64,000 nt of DNA from Murinocardiopsis flavida (lineage in GTDB: Bacteria > Actinomycetota > Actinomycetes > Streptosporangiales > Streptosporangiaceae). Position 1 is the first letter of the stretch. Every line of letters starts with the position of its first letter. The notes beneath the pieces are model-generated. The model worked only from the letters and a program-made list of their open reading frames with translations, searched no databases and was not told the DNA's origin. The DNA is taken from assembly GCF_003014485.1 (NCBI RefSeq), contig NZ_PYGA01000008.1:1-64000 (forward strand), in the 5' to 3' direction. The translations under genes were made by a program, and so were the position numbers. Below, one piece after another: positions 52,987-61,680 of the stretch.

Positions 52987-53439
52987 TCAGCTCGTGGGCG
53001 CGGCCCGGCCGCGCCGTGCGGCGCGGCCGGCGGGGACGAGGGCCGCGGCGCGCCAGCCGAGCATCGTGACGGCGAGGAAGAGCGTTGTGACGACGGCGAA
53101 GGACAGCGGGGCTCCCCCCGCGCCGGCGGCGACGCGCAGCGCCAGCCCGCCGGCGACCGTGACCGCCCAGATGAGGGCGCCGTTGGCAAGGACGCGTGCC
53201 GGACCGGGCGCGGCGGGGCCGCGGGCGAGTGCGGCGGCGCCGGCGAGCGCCCAGGCGAGGGCGAGGGCGGCGGCGAAGGGCCACGCCGTGCCGAGCAGGC
53301 CGAGCAGGACACCGGCCTCGTGGTGGTTGGCGCGGCCGACGGCGACGAACACGGTCACGCACGCGAGGTCGAACAGGACCGCCCACGGAGTGGGGACGGC
53401 GGTGCCTCCGGGGCGGAGCGCGAAGAACGGTGCACGCAT
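52987..53439 (-). CDS. DUF3054-family membrane protein
   Basis: The 150-aa product has four hydrophobic helices: WAVLFDLACVTVFVAVG, AWPFAAALALAWALAGAAAL, GALIWAVTVAGGLALRVAAG and FAVVTTLFLAVTMLGWRAAA. The spacing and the end GWRAAALVPA fit the actinobacterial and haloarchaeal DUF3054 family of unknown function. TAGCCT (53446-53451) lies 6 nt before the ATG, again a leaderless arrangement. Confidence 0.75.
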   Translation of the reverse strand: MRAPFFALRPGGTAVPTPWAVLFDLACVTVFVAVGRANHHEAGVLLGLLGTAWPFAAALALAWALAGAAALARGPAAPGPARVLANGALIWAVTVAGGLALRVAAGAGGAPLSFAVVTTLFLAVTMLGWRAAALVPAGRAARRGRAAPTS

Positions 53440-53579
53440 ACGGCCAGGCTAGCGGTGGGGTGCGTGCAACGGGGTCGGCCCCCGCTGGGCGCGGGGGCCG
53501 ACGCTGGTGCCGACGGGTACCGGGGATGGAAGGACGGGGATGTACCAGTCGGCCCTCACGCGTACGGCGGTGCGCGAGG

Positions 53580-53611
53580 CCCCGGCACCCGAGATGCGCG
53601 GGGTGCCGGGG
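53580..53611 (-). terminator. Hairpin terminator after the protease gene
   Basis: ccccggcaccc (53580-53590) and gggtgccgggg (53601-53611) form an 11-bp perfect stem with a 10-nt loop. A second 10-bp hairpin (53476-53485/53491-53500) follows. Confidence 0.7.
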
Positions 53612-53657
53612 GTAGTGGGTCCGGCCTTGGCTCCGCTGCGCGGGCCGCCGGCGGGGG

Positions 53658-54788
53658 TCATCCGGTGAGGAGGCTCACCCCGAACTCGTCGAGGATGGGG
53701 TTCACCGGCTGGAAGAAGGTGACGCCGCCGCTGGAGCAGTTGCCCGATCCGCCGGAGGTGACGCCCTGTGCCTGGTTGTCGGTGAGCCAGGAGCCGCCGG
53801 AGTCGCCGGGCTCGGCGCAGACGTCGGTGCGGGTGAGGCCGTTCACCACGTCGCCGCCGCCGTAGTCGACCGACTGGTTCTTGGACTCGACGGTGCCGCA
53901 GTGCCATCCGGTGGTGGAACCGGAGCGGCAGATGGCGCCGCCCTCGGGGGTCTCCTCCGAACCGCCGACGGTCACGGTGCCGCCCTGGTAGTCGTTGACG
54001 ACGGGCTGCGGGGTCCAGTTGCTTTCGGTCTGGGCGTGGGCCATGTCGTTGCCGGGGAACACGGACCCGGCGACCGTGCCGGTGCCGCTGCCGTCCTCGG
54101 ACGACACCTGGGTGCCCTCGGCGCCGCAGTGCCCGGCGGTGACGAACCCGCCCTCGACGGAGAAGCCGATGGAGCAGCGCCCGCCGCCGGTGGAGTAGGC
54201 GTCGCCGCCGCGGACGTCGGCGTAGGTGCGCGGCTGGGCCTTGCTCTCCTTGACGGTCACCGCGGAGCCGGCGACCCCGGCACCCTTGGCGAACTGCTCG
54301 CCCTTTGCGGTGGCGCCGGGCTTGACCGTGATGACGACGGTGTCGGACTCGGCGTCGGTGTACCAGCTCGTGACGCCCTTGTGGTCGGCGGTGCCCTCCT
54401 TGTTGAGGTCGGACATGACGGCGTCGAGCGCCTGCTGGCCGTTGTCGACGAGGTTGGGGGTGGCGCCGGCCGAGCGGACCTCGGGGGCCGCGCTCTTGTC
54501 GGTGATGTTGACGGTGAGCTTGCCCGTGGCGACGTCGAAGACGCCGCCGCCGAAGGCGTCGCCGAGGGAGGAGCGGAGCGCCGACTCGGTGGAGCGGGCG
54601 TCGTCCTGCTGCTTGTAGAGCGCCTCGACTTCAGGGGTGCTCAGCCCGAGGTCGCGCTTCATGGCCGTCGCCTGGTTGGCGTCGCCCTGGGTGGCGGCGT
54701 CGGCGGTCGCGGCGGTCGCGGCCGCCGCGATGAGGCCAATGGCGAACACACCACTGCCGATGGTTCTGACCAGGGGGGATTTCTTCAT
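53658..54788 (-). CDS. Secreted S1E serine protease (alpha-lytic/NAPase type)
   Basis: Extracellular chymotrypsin-fold protease. The 376-aa preproprotein has a Sec signal (GSGVFAIGLIAAAATAATADA), a long pro-region with DLGLSTPEVEALYKQQDDA and LNKEGTADHKGVTSWYTDAE that acts as folding chaperone in this family, and a mature part beginning near ADVRGGDAYSTGGG (about residue 190). The catalytic triad is His in FVTAGHCG, Asp in PGNDMAHA and Ser in PGDSGGSW. Cys pairs match: RCSIGF, HCG, ICRSGSTTGWHCG, VCAEPGD. This closely follows the Nocardiopsis NAPase sequence pattern. ATG start with agaagggc upstream. Confidence 0.94.
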   Translation of the reverse strand: MKKSPLVRTIGSGVFAIGLIAAAATAATADAATQGDANQATAMKRDLGLSTPEVEALYKQQDDARSTESALRSSLGDAFGGGVFDVATGKLTVNITDKSAAPEVRSAGATPNLVDNGQQALDAVMSDLNKEGTADHKGVTSWYTDAESDTVVITVKPGATAKGEQFAKGAGVAGSAVTVKESKAQPRTYADVRGGDAYSTGGGRCSIGFSVEGGFVTAGHCGAEGTQVSSEDGSGTGTVAGSVFPGNDMAHAQTESNWTPQPVVNDYQGGTVTVGGSEETPEGGAICRSGSTTGWHCGTVESKNQSVDYGGGDVVNGLTRTDVCAEPGDSGGSWLTDNQAQGVTSGGSGNCSSGGVTFFQPVNPILDEFGVSLLTG

Positions 54789-55332
54789 TCGTGCTGCCCT
54801 TCTCTTGGTTGGTGACCAGGAGATCGCGTTAATGAGCGGGGACCCAGCGCGATCGCCGAGGGGTGGCCGAAGGCTGTGCGACCTTCGTCAACCGGACACT
54901 CGGTAAACGATTGGAAACCATAAGTCATCTCGCCCAGATGGCAATAGGCCGGGTTGAAAGCTGTGGACGGCGACAAACCGGTGATGATCACGAACGCGCT
55001 GGTCGAACGCGTGGCTTCGGGTGTCCGGGGGTCCCGTTTTGCGATGTCGCCCCTTGATCACGGCGCGGGCGGCGTGACGGTGATGGGCGAAAATCAGAAA
55101 GTCAATAGAAACATACGGCCGAATCAGGCCAATATTCTCCGTACTCGCCAGTTGGTAGGAACATCTAAGGCGATTCTGTGTTCACGCCCTGAACGCGGTC
55201 GTGAACTGCGATGATCACCGAACGTGCGCGTCGGGCGTGCATCAGCGGCGCCGGCCGCTCCGGCACCCGTCCCGGCGGCACGAGAACGGGGCGCCGCCGC
55301 CGACGCCCCGCCCCTTCAGCACGCGCCCGCGC
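54789..55332. other. Intergenic region without a supported gene
   Basis: Lower GC (for example 54900-55160) and no conserved frame. It should contain the protease promoter. No strong hairpin or repeat was recognised. Confidence 0.6.
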
Positions 55333-57510
55333 CTACCCGGCCGCCCCGGACGGGCCCGACGCGAACGCCTCGCGCAGGAACGCGACCTGGAGCAGCAGCA
55401 GGTTCTCGGCGGTGGTCTCCTCCGACGCCATGTGCGTGATGCCCGACAGCGGCAGCACCGTGTGCGCCTTCCCCGCAGCCAGCAGCGCCGACGAGAGCCG
55501 CTGGGTGTGCGCGTAGACGACGTTGTCGTCGGCGAAGCCGTGGATGAGCATCAGGCGGCCCTCCAGCCGCGCGGCGTCGTCGATCACGCTGCTGCGCGCG
55601 TATGCGGCGCCCTCGGTCGCGGGGTGCCCCAGGTAGCGCTCGGTGTAGTGGGTGTCGTAGAGCCGCTGGTCGGTCACCGGGGCACCCGAGATCGCGGCGT
55701 GGAACACGTCGGGCCGCCGCAGGACCGCCAGCGCCGCGAGGAAGCCGCCGAACGACCAGCCGCGGATCGCCACCCGGCCGGGGTCGAGGTCGGGGTACCG
55801 CTCCAGCGCGTCGGCCAATGCCGCCACCTGGTCCTCCAGCACCGGCCCCGCGAGGTCGCCGTGCACGGCCTGCTCCCACTCGACGCCGATGCCCGGCGTG
55901 CCCCGCCCGTCGGCGATGAGCACGGCGTATCCCTGGTCGGCGAACCACTGCGAGGTGAGGAACGCCGAGCGCGCGCTGACCACGCGCTGGGCGTGCGGCC
56001 CGCCGTAGGGGTCGAGCAGCACCGGGAGCCTGCCGGAGCCCGGCTCGTACCAGGAGGGCAGGACCAGCGCCGTCGGGATCCGCCGCTCACCGGCGCGCCA
56101 CAGGGTGACGCGGGGGGACGGCAGCTCCGGGACCTCGGCGAAGCTGGCGATGGCCGTGTGCACCTGCCGGGTCTCGGTCCCCGCCCCCTGCGTCACGACG
56201 GTGGCCACACCGTCGGACGCCAGGTCGCGGCGCTGGTGGACGAGGGTGTCGCCGCGCAGCCGCCCGGAGTGGACGCCGCCGCCCTCGGCGCCGGGGAACT
56301 CCAGTGGTTCGACGCGCTTGTCCGTGACGTCGAGCAGCCACAGGCCGGTCGACTCCGGCGCGCCGCGCTCCGATGCCGAGAACAGCACCCGGTCGCCGTC
56401 GACGCCGAGCACCCCGCGCAGGTACAGGCCCTCCGGGGTGACGGCCTCGCCGCCGAGGTAGAGGCGGCGCTCGGCGTCGCCCGCGCGGCGCCCGACCCAC
56501 AGCAGCGCGCCCCCGCAGAAGTCGGGGACGCCCGGCATGATCTCCACCCACACGTCGTCGGTCTCCGTGTGCAGCTCGAAGACGAGGCCGGTGGCGGGGT
56601 CGGCGCTGAACACGGTCAGGGTGCGCTGGTCGCGGCTCTGCGCGGAGAACACGACGGTCGGCGTGCCCTCGGGGCCGGTGGTCCAGGAGGCGGTGACCAG
56701 GTACGGCAGTTCGGCGCGGTTCCACTCGATGGGGACCTCCCTGCCGTCGCCGTGCGCGGGCAGGACGGCCAGCCGCACGTCGGCGTTGGCGGTGCCCGCG
56801 GCGGGGTAGGCGACGGTGTGCGCGGCCGACTCGGGGTGCGCGGGGTCGGCGATCGTCCACCGCTCCACGGCGGAGTCGTCCACCCGCGCCGCGAGGACCG
56901 CCGACGAGTCGGGCGCCCACCACATGCCGCGGTAGCGGCCCATCTCCTCGGCGGCGATGAAGTCGGCGAGCCCCCAGGTGACATTGTCGCCGTCGGGTTC
57001 GGCGAGGACCCGGTCGGTGCCACTGCCGATGTCGATCACGTGGACGGCCCCGCCGCTCACGTAGGCGACGGAGTCGCCGCGCGGGCACAGCGCCGGGTCG
57101 ACCACCGGCACCGCCGCGGGAAGTTCGCGGGGGGTGTGGTCGTCGCCCGCGAGGTCGACGCAGTACAGCCGGCCGGACAGGGTGAACGCCGCACGGGTGA
57201 ACGCGTCGTCCACCGTGTAGGACACGATGCCGCCGCCCGTCTCGCGCAGCCGCTCCCTGCGGGCGCGCTCCTCCGGCGGCAGGTCCTCGTCGACCCGGCC
57301 GATCTCCCTGGGGTCGGCCGCCACCCATTCGCCCGGTCCGCCCCGCCCGCCGAGTTCGCCGACCCAGAGGCAGGTGGCGGTGTCGTTGCCGTCGCGGCCG
57401 CGCAGGAACGCGGCCCGCGTGCCGTCGGGAGAGATCTGGAAGGACCGGGGTGCGCCGAGGGTGAAGCGGCGGGTCCTCGCCTGCTGCCGTGGAAAACTCA
57501 TGGGACGCAT
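55333..57510 (-). CDS. Dipeptidyl-peptidase IV-like S9 peptidase
   Basis: Oligopeptidase with a beta-propeller and alpha/beta hydrolase domain. The 725-aa product has an N-terminal propeller (about 20-460; FQISPDGTRAAFLRGRDGND, EMGRYRGMWWAPDSSAVLAA with the DPP-IV Glu-type EE motif) and a catalytic domain with Ser in AIRGWSFGGFLAAL (about residue 595), Asp in HGFADDNVVY and His in SGITHMASE. The S9B family removes X-Pro dipeptides. Start ATG at 57510 or 57501; no leader sequence, so probably intracellular. It stands alone between the protease and mshB. Confidence 0.9.
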   Translation of the reverse strand: MRPMSFPRQQARTRRFTLGAPRSFQISPDGTRAAFLRGRDGNDTATCLWVGELGGRGGPGEWVAADPREIGRVDEDLPPEERARRERLRETGGGIVSYTVDDAFTRAAFTLSGRLYCVDLAGDDHTPRELPAAVPVVDPALCPRGDSVAYVSGGAVHVIDIGSGTDRVLAEPDGDNVTWGLADFIAAEEMGRYRGMWWAPDSSAVLAARVDDSAVERWTIADPAHPESAAHTVAYPAAGTANADVRLAVLPAHGDGREVPIEWNRAELPYLVTASWTTGPEGTPTVVFSAQSRDQRTLTVFSADPATGLVFELHTETDDVWVEIMPGVPDFCGGALLWVGRRAGDAERRLYLGGEAVTPEGLYLRGVLGVDGDRVLFSASERGAPESTGLWLLDVTDKRVEPLEFPGAEGGGVHSGRLRGDTLVHQRRDLASDGVATVVTQGAGTETRQVHTAIASFAEVPELPSPRVTLWRAGERRIPTALVLPSWYEPGSGRLPVLLDPYGGPHAQRVVSARSAFLTSQWFADQGYAVLIADGRGTPGIGVEWEQAVHGDLAGPVLEDQVAALADALERYPDLDPGRVAIRGWSFGGFLAALAVLRRPDVFHAAISGAPVTDQRLYDTHYTERYLGHPATEGAAYARSSVIDDAARLEGRLMLIHGFADDNVVYAHTQRLSSALLAAGKAHTVLPLSGITHMASEETTAENLLLLQVAFLREAFASGPSGAAG

Positions 57511-57846
57511 TGTGGCAGCAGCGCGGCCGGCGGCCCCAGGGACGCGGGAGGGGGCGGGGAGTGTTTTGGAAGGGCTTTCGGGTCAGCGAGCGGCCGTCCA
57601 GGTGCCGCGTCGCAAGCCGATTCGCGAGGTGCAGCCTGGTTGGCTGTTCGAGCGATATCGGTACAGCGAGGCGGTGCCTGGTGGCCGCGAGCCCGAAATG
57701 GCTTTCAAAACACGACCTGGCGCGACGCGCCCGCCCACGGGGGCGCCGGGGACGGCGGCGGCGCGCCCGCGCATTGCCCTCCGGTGACCCGATCATGATC
57801 ACAATGCGGACAAGTGCCCCTACGTAGAGCTGTATCGTCGGAGGTT
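57511..57846. other. Gap of about 336 bp without a gene
   Basis: No conserved frame. Promoters of the divergent S9 peptidase and mshB must lie here; a candidate TAGAGCTGTATCGT near 57824-57837 could serve mshB. Confidence 0.5.
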
Positions 57847-58704
57847 ATGACAGATCGGCGAATGCTGCTGGTGCACGCGCATCCCGACGACGAGTCCATC
57901 GTCACCGGCGCAACGATGGCGAAATACGCCGCGGAGGGCGCGGCGGTCACCCTTGTCACCTGCACCCTGGGCGAGCGCGGCGAGGTCATCCCCGCCGACC
58001 TCGCCGACCTCGCGATCGGCAGGAGCGGCGGCCTCGGCGAGCACCGCATCGGCGAACTCGCCAAGGCGTGCGCCGCGCTGGGGGTCGACGACCACCGCTT
58101 CCTCGGCGGCCCCGGCCGGTACCGCGACTCCGGGATGATGGGCGACCCCGGCAACGACGACCCCGGCTGCTTCTGGCGCGCCGACCTCGACGCCGCTGCG
58201 CTCGAACTCGCCCAGATCGTCCGTGAGGTCCGCCCCGACGTCATGATCACCTACGACGACAACGGCGACTACGGGCACCCCGACCACATCCAGGCGCACC
58301 GCGTCGCCCTGCGCGCCTTCGGCAGGGCCGGGGAGCGCGCCGTGCCGGGGGCGCCCTGGCACACCCGGAAGCTGTACGCCGTGGCGCGGCCCCGCTCGGT
58401 CCTGGCGGAGTCGGTGCGGCGCCTCGGCGAGGAGTCCGGGCCGTTCGCGCCGCCCGCCGATGTCGGCGACATCGCCCCGGGGGTGCCCGACGCGCTGGTG
58501 ACCTCCCGTGTCGACGGCTCGGCCCACTGGGCGGCGAAGGCCATGGCCATGCGCGCGCACGCCACCCAGATCAGCGTCAGCGGCGAGCGTTTCGCGCTGT
58601 CCAACGGCATCCGCCAGGAGATCGACGCGGTGGAGTACTACACGCTGCTGCGCGGTCCGAGCCGCCGCCGCGGCGACGGGTACGAGACCGACCTGTTCGA
58701 GTAA
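57847..58704 (+). CDS. mshB: N-acetyl-1-D-myo-inositol-2-amino-2-deoxy-alpha-D-glucopyranoside deacetylase
   Basis: Zinc deacetylase of mycothiol biosynthesis, the step from GlcNAc-Ins to GlcN-Ins. The 285-aa product has the LmbE-like fold with zinc motif [19 protein letters not shown] (His and Asp ligands), [34 protein letters not shown] specific to MshB rather than Mca, and the third ligand in [13 protein letters not shown]. The ATG follows ggagg. The catalytic Asp of HPDD is present. The following small membrane gene is likely in the same transcript. Confidence 0.92.
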   Translation: MTDRRMLLVHAHPDDESIVTGATMAKYAAEGAAVTLVTCTLGERGEVIPADLADLAIGRSGGLGEHRIGELAKACAALGVDDHRFLGGPGRYRDSGMMGDPGNDDPGCFWRADLDAAALELAQIVREVRPDVMITYDDNGDYGHPDHIQAHRVALRAFGRAGERAVPGAPWHTRKLYAVARPRSVLAESVRRLGEESGPFAPPADVGDIAPGVPDALVTSRVDGSAHWAAKAMAMRAHATQISVSGERFALSNGIRQEIDAVEYYTLLRGPSRRRGDGYETDLFE

Positions 58705-58733
58705 CCGGCACCGGCGGGACCTGGGGAGGCAGA

Positions 58734-59219
58734 GTGGGCTGGAGCGCCGAGTACGCTGCGTCCGTGCCGAACACGATCTCCGACCCTGCCGCGTCGCCCG
58801 CCGGGGCCCCCGGCCGTCCCGCGATGGCGGGCACCCTCCTCAACGGCGCGTGCGGGGTCGTCCTGCTGCTGCTCGGGTTCGTCGGCGCGGTCGTCCTCGC
58901 CCTGGCGGAGAGCTGGCTGTCGTGGCTCGCGGTGTCGGGCGGGACCGGCCTGGTGCTCGCGCTGGTGTCGCTGGCGGGGATCTGCTGCGTGCTGTTCGCC
59001 GGCGGCCGGGCCGTGGGATGGGCGACGTCGTCGCGGTGGGGCCCCGCGCTGCTCGCCGCGGGCTGGACCGCGGGGATCTTCCTGGTGGTGGGGTTCGGCT
59101 CGGCCGGCGACACCGTGATGCTGGCGTCGTGGATCAACTACGCCTTCCTGTTCGGCACCGTCGCCGTCCTCGCGCTGGCCGCCCTGCTCTCGGAGCCCGA
59201 TGCCGCCGGCGTCGCCTGA
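58734..59219 (+). CDS. Membrane protein (DUF6113-like) downstream of mshB
   Basis: The 161-aa product has a polar N-terminus of about 30 residues and four helices (GACGVVLLLLGFVGAVVLAL, WLAVSGGTGLVLALVSLAGICC, GPALLAAGWTAGIFLVVGF and INYAFLFGTVAVLALAALL). Small membrane genes next to mshB in actinomycetes are often called DUF6113 (memory). The GTG at 58734 has ggagg 4 nt before it, but TACGCT at 58752 lies 6 nt before a second GTG (58764), the leaderless pattern; which start is used is unresolved. Confidence 0.65.
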   Translation: MGWSAEYAASVPNTISDPAASPAGAPGRPAMAGTLLNGACGVVLLLLGFVGAVVLALAESWLSWLAVSGGTGLVLALVSLAGICCVLFAGGRAVGWATSSRWGPALLAAGWTAGIFLVVGFGSAGDTVMLASWINYAFLFGTVAVLALAALLSEPDAAGVA

Positions 59220-59241
59220 CCCTTTCCCGCCACGTTCCCTC

Positions 59242-59280
59242 GATGACCTCGACAAGGTCGAGATCATCGTCGAGATCATC
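59242..59280. terminator. Hairpin between convergent genes
   Basis: gatgacctcgac (59242-59253) pairs in 11 of 12 positions with gtcgagatcatc (59257-59268) over a 3-nt loop; the right arm is repeated at 59269-59280. Outside this, tgaccctttcc at 59217 and aaagggtca at 59380 also form an inverted repeat that includes the stop codons of both flanking genes. Confidence 0.55.
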
Positions 59281-59385
59281 GCAAAGGGGCGGGTACGCGC
59301 CCGCACACGACCGTGGACGAGAGCCCGGAACGATCGGCGGAACACGTCCCGATCGCACCCACCGCCGCCAAGCGAGGGCAAAGGG

Positions 59386-59874
59386 TCAGCCGCCCGGCGA
59401 TCGCGCCGGGCGTTCCGCGACGAGCCGGGCGGCCTGCTCGTTGCCGACGGCCGAGAGCCGGCGCAGGTAGGCGGCGACGACCGCGAGTTCGTCGTCGCTG
59501 AACTCCGCCATCGCCTCGTCGAATGCACGGCCCGGCACGTCCCAGGCTTCGGCGACTTCCGCACCCGGGCGCGGCAGCAGGCGGACCAGCGACCGGCGGC
59601 GATCGTCCGGGTCGTTCTCCCTGGCGACGAAACCGGCCTGCTCCAGCCGGTCGACCAGCCGGGTGGCCGAACCCGGGGTCAACCCGGACAGCTGGGCGAT
59701 CCGGCCTGTCGTCATGGGCCGGGTCTCCAGCGCGAGCAGCCCCAGGCATTGCAGATCCGTGGGGTGCAGCCCCATGTGATCGGCGAGTGCCTGGTTGAAC
59801 AGCGTGTACGCGGCGTAGTGCCGCCGACTCTCATCGGTCACTTCGCGGAGGAGCCGCGCGCGGGAAGCTGACAT
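59386..59874 (-). CDS. MarR-family transcriptional regulator
   Basis: The 162-aa product has an N-terminal dimerisation helix (RHYAAYTLFNQALADHMG), the helix-turn-helix MTTGRIAQLSGLTPGSATRL (about 54-73), and the wing VARENDPDDRRRSLVRLLP. Divergent from a SnoaL-like gene with an 8-bp inverted repeat between them. ATG start. Likely a local repressor of the neighbour and of itself. Confidence 0.88.
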   Translation of the reverse strand: MSASRARLLREVTDESRRHYAAYTLFNQALADHMGLHPTDLQCLGLLALETRPMTTGRIAQLSGLTPGSATRLVDRLEQAGFVARENDPDDRRRSLVRLLPRPGAEVAEAWDVPGRAFDEAMAEFSDDELAVVAAYLRRLSAVGNEQAARLVAERPARSPGG

Positions 59875-59900
59875 GGTCCGCCTTCTCGACGATATTTACT

Positions 59901-59927
59901 TGCACCACGCATATAGTGTGTGGTGCA
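59901..59927. promoter_or_regulatory. Probable MarR operator
   Basis: tgcaccac (59901-59908) and gtggtgca (59920-59927) are exact inverted repeats 11 bp apart; TATAGT at 59912-59917 lies between them. AT-rich flanks (gatatttac, gataaatattc) surround the site. Confidence 0.65.
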
Positions 59928-59997
59928 TTATGTGTGTGACGATAAATATTCTACGCGAGGCAGCCGCGCTCGCACCACCGAACGGACACCGATCACC

Positions 59998-60444
59998 ATG
60001 ACCGACACCGACCCGACGGCTCTGTACGCCCGCTGGAACCGCCTGTGGAACGGCGATTTCAGCGTCGCCGAATCCATCCTGGCCCCGGATCTCCTGGTCC
60101 ACCAGGCGCGCCCCGACGGATCCGACTCCACCGCACAGCGCGGTCCGGAGCGGCTGCTTCCCGAGATCGAGCAGACGATGGCCCACTTCACGGACGTCGG
60201 GATCACCACCGAAGTCGGCCCCCTCATCGACGGCGACCTGATCTCCTTCCGCTGGACCATGCGGGCTTCGTACAAGGGCGGCCTGCCGCGCGCCACGGCC
60301 CCGATCGGCACCCGCGTGGAGTTCAGCGGCAACGACATCCTGCGCATCGCCGATGGCCGGTTCGTCGAGTACTGGACATGCAGCGACACACTCAACGGGC
60401 TGGTCCAGCTGGGCGCGATCTCCGGCCCCAACGGTCCCGCCTGA
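59998..60444 (+). CDS. SnoaL-like/NTF2-fold protein
   Basis: The 148-aa product has the SnoaL-like polyketide cyclase fold: TALYARWNRLWNGDFSVAES at the start, then a beta-sheet (ISFRWTMRASYKG, TRVEFSGNDILRIADGRFVE) ending YWTCSDTLNGLVQLGAI. Such proteins act as cyclases, ester cyclases or small-molecule binders; no catalytic residue can be assigned. Paired with the divergent MarR gene; expression is probably under its control. Confidence 0.8.
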   Translation: MTDTDPTALYARWNRLWNGDFSVAESILAPDLLVHQARPDGSDSTAQRGPERLLPEIEQTMAHFTDVGITTEVGPLIDGDLISFRWTMRASYKGGLPRATAPIGTRVEFSGNDILRIADGRFVEYWTCSDTLNGLVQLGAISGPNGPA

Positions 60445-60597
60445 GTCGCCTCGCGAAGCGGACCACGCGGGCCCGTCGCCCCACTCGTCAGGGGAGCGAC
60501 GGGCCGGTGAGATCCGGTGCCGGAGGCCACGCGTGCCGATGGGGCCGCACCGGCGACAGAGTGGTCACGGAGGTCGGCCCCGCGGGCTGAGCGTTGG

Positions 60598-61512
60598 TCA
60601 GCCGGCCCAGGGCCACAGCAGGGTCTGGCCGAAGCCCACGTAGTTCTGGTTCAGGCCGATACCGTCGAGCGTGCCAGCCATGGTCGCCAGGAACGCCTGG
60701 TTCACCTCGGGGAACGCGAGCACGGCGAAGAGGGCGACCGGCGCGAACACCCCCACGGGCGACCCGGCGAGCCGGGCGGCCCGCGCCGGCAGGTAGGGCG
60801 CGATGGCGTCGTAGCCCGCCAACCCGGGGACGGGCAGCAGCGCGAGCAGGGCCGCGGTGGCGTTGGCGTAGCACAGGAACACCAGCCCGCTGATGGTCCA
60901 GTTGTCGGTGACCGAGCCCTCCGGCACGAGTGCCTGCACGACGAGCAGCAGCGCGGCGGCGATCACCAGGTTCACGACGACGCCGCCGATGGCGACCAGG
61001 CTGCGGGCGCCGCGCCCCGGCACGGCCGACCGGTCGAGGTGCAGCGCGGGGCCCACCATTCCGAATCCGCCGACCAGCAGGAACGCCATAGGCATCAGCA
61101 GGCCCGCGAACAGTTCCCGGTAGCCGAACGGGTTCAGCCGCAGGTACGCCGAGCCGCGCAGCGCGCGGTCGCCGAACCGGTAGGAGAGAACGGACCTGCC
61201 GAGCTCCTGGAGGGCGAGGCAGCAGATCCACGCGGCGGTGACCAGGATGAACGGGGTGTAGGCGGTGGTGCCCTCGGTGGTCCAGCCGGCCTCGGCCCGC
61301 GTCCACGAGAGCCAGCCGGCCAGGCCGGCGATACCGAGGAGCAGCACGAACACCGGGCTGGGCAGGAAGTCGAGCCGCGACGGTGCGCGGCCGCCGCGGG
61401 GGTCCGTGTCGGCGGCACCGGCCGGGTCCGCAGCCGGTGCCGCGTCTGCCTTTGCCGCGTCGCCGGTACCGGCGGGCCGGGCCGGGGAGCCGGGTGACTC
61501 TGGTGCGGACAT
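60598..61512 (-). CDS. Site-2-protease-like membrane protein lacking the zinc motif
   Basis: The 304-aa product has an N-terminal Ala/Pro-rich tail of about 45 residues and about six membrane helices. The position of the HExxH motif reads LALQELGRSVLSY, so both His residues are replaced (QELGR), and the later LLPVPGLAGYDAIAPYLP keeps only the Pro/Gly pattern of the third-ligand region (LDG) without its Asp. The fold and the LRLNPFGY segment are as in actinobacterial M50 relatives. It probably has no protease activity and may act as a chaperone or scaffold (inference). Confidence 0.75.
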   Translation of the reverse strand: MSAPESPGSPARPAGTGDAAKADAAPAADPAGAADTDPRGGRAPSRLDFLPSPVFVLLLGIAGLAGWLSWTRAEAGWTTEGTTAYTPFILVTAAWICCLALQELGRSVLSYRFGDRALRGSAYLRLNPFGYRELFAGLLMPMAFLLVGGFGMVGPALHLDRSAVPGRGARSLVAIGGVVVNLVIAAALLLVVQALVPEGSVTDNWTISGLVFLCYANATAALLALLPVPGLAGYDAIAPYLPARAARLAGSPVGVFAPVALFAVLAFPEVNQAFLATMAGTLDGIGLNQNYVGFGQTLLWPWAG

Positions 61513-61680
61513 GCTGCTCCCACATGCTCAACGGGATCGAGGAGGCCGACCGGACGCGGGGGCGCCGCGGCGGCGCTACCAGGGCGTGTCTCGCGGATGC
61601 TTTCGGATCGGCGGGACACGCCCCAGGCTATGGGGTGCTCCGCGCGGACCCGCACGGGCCCGGCCGCGGCGGCGGAGCGG

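Noticed and set aside
54863-55214. Short plus-strand frames between the protease and the S9 peptidase
   Set aside because: Relaxed codon use, no ribosome site and no recognisable pattern; region reads as intergenic.
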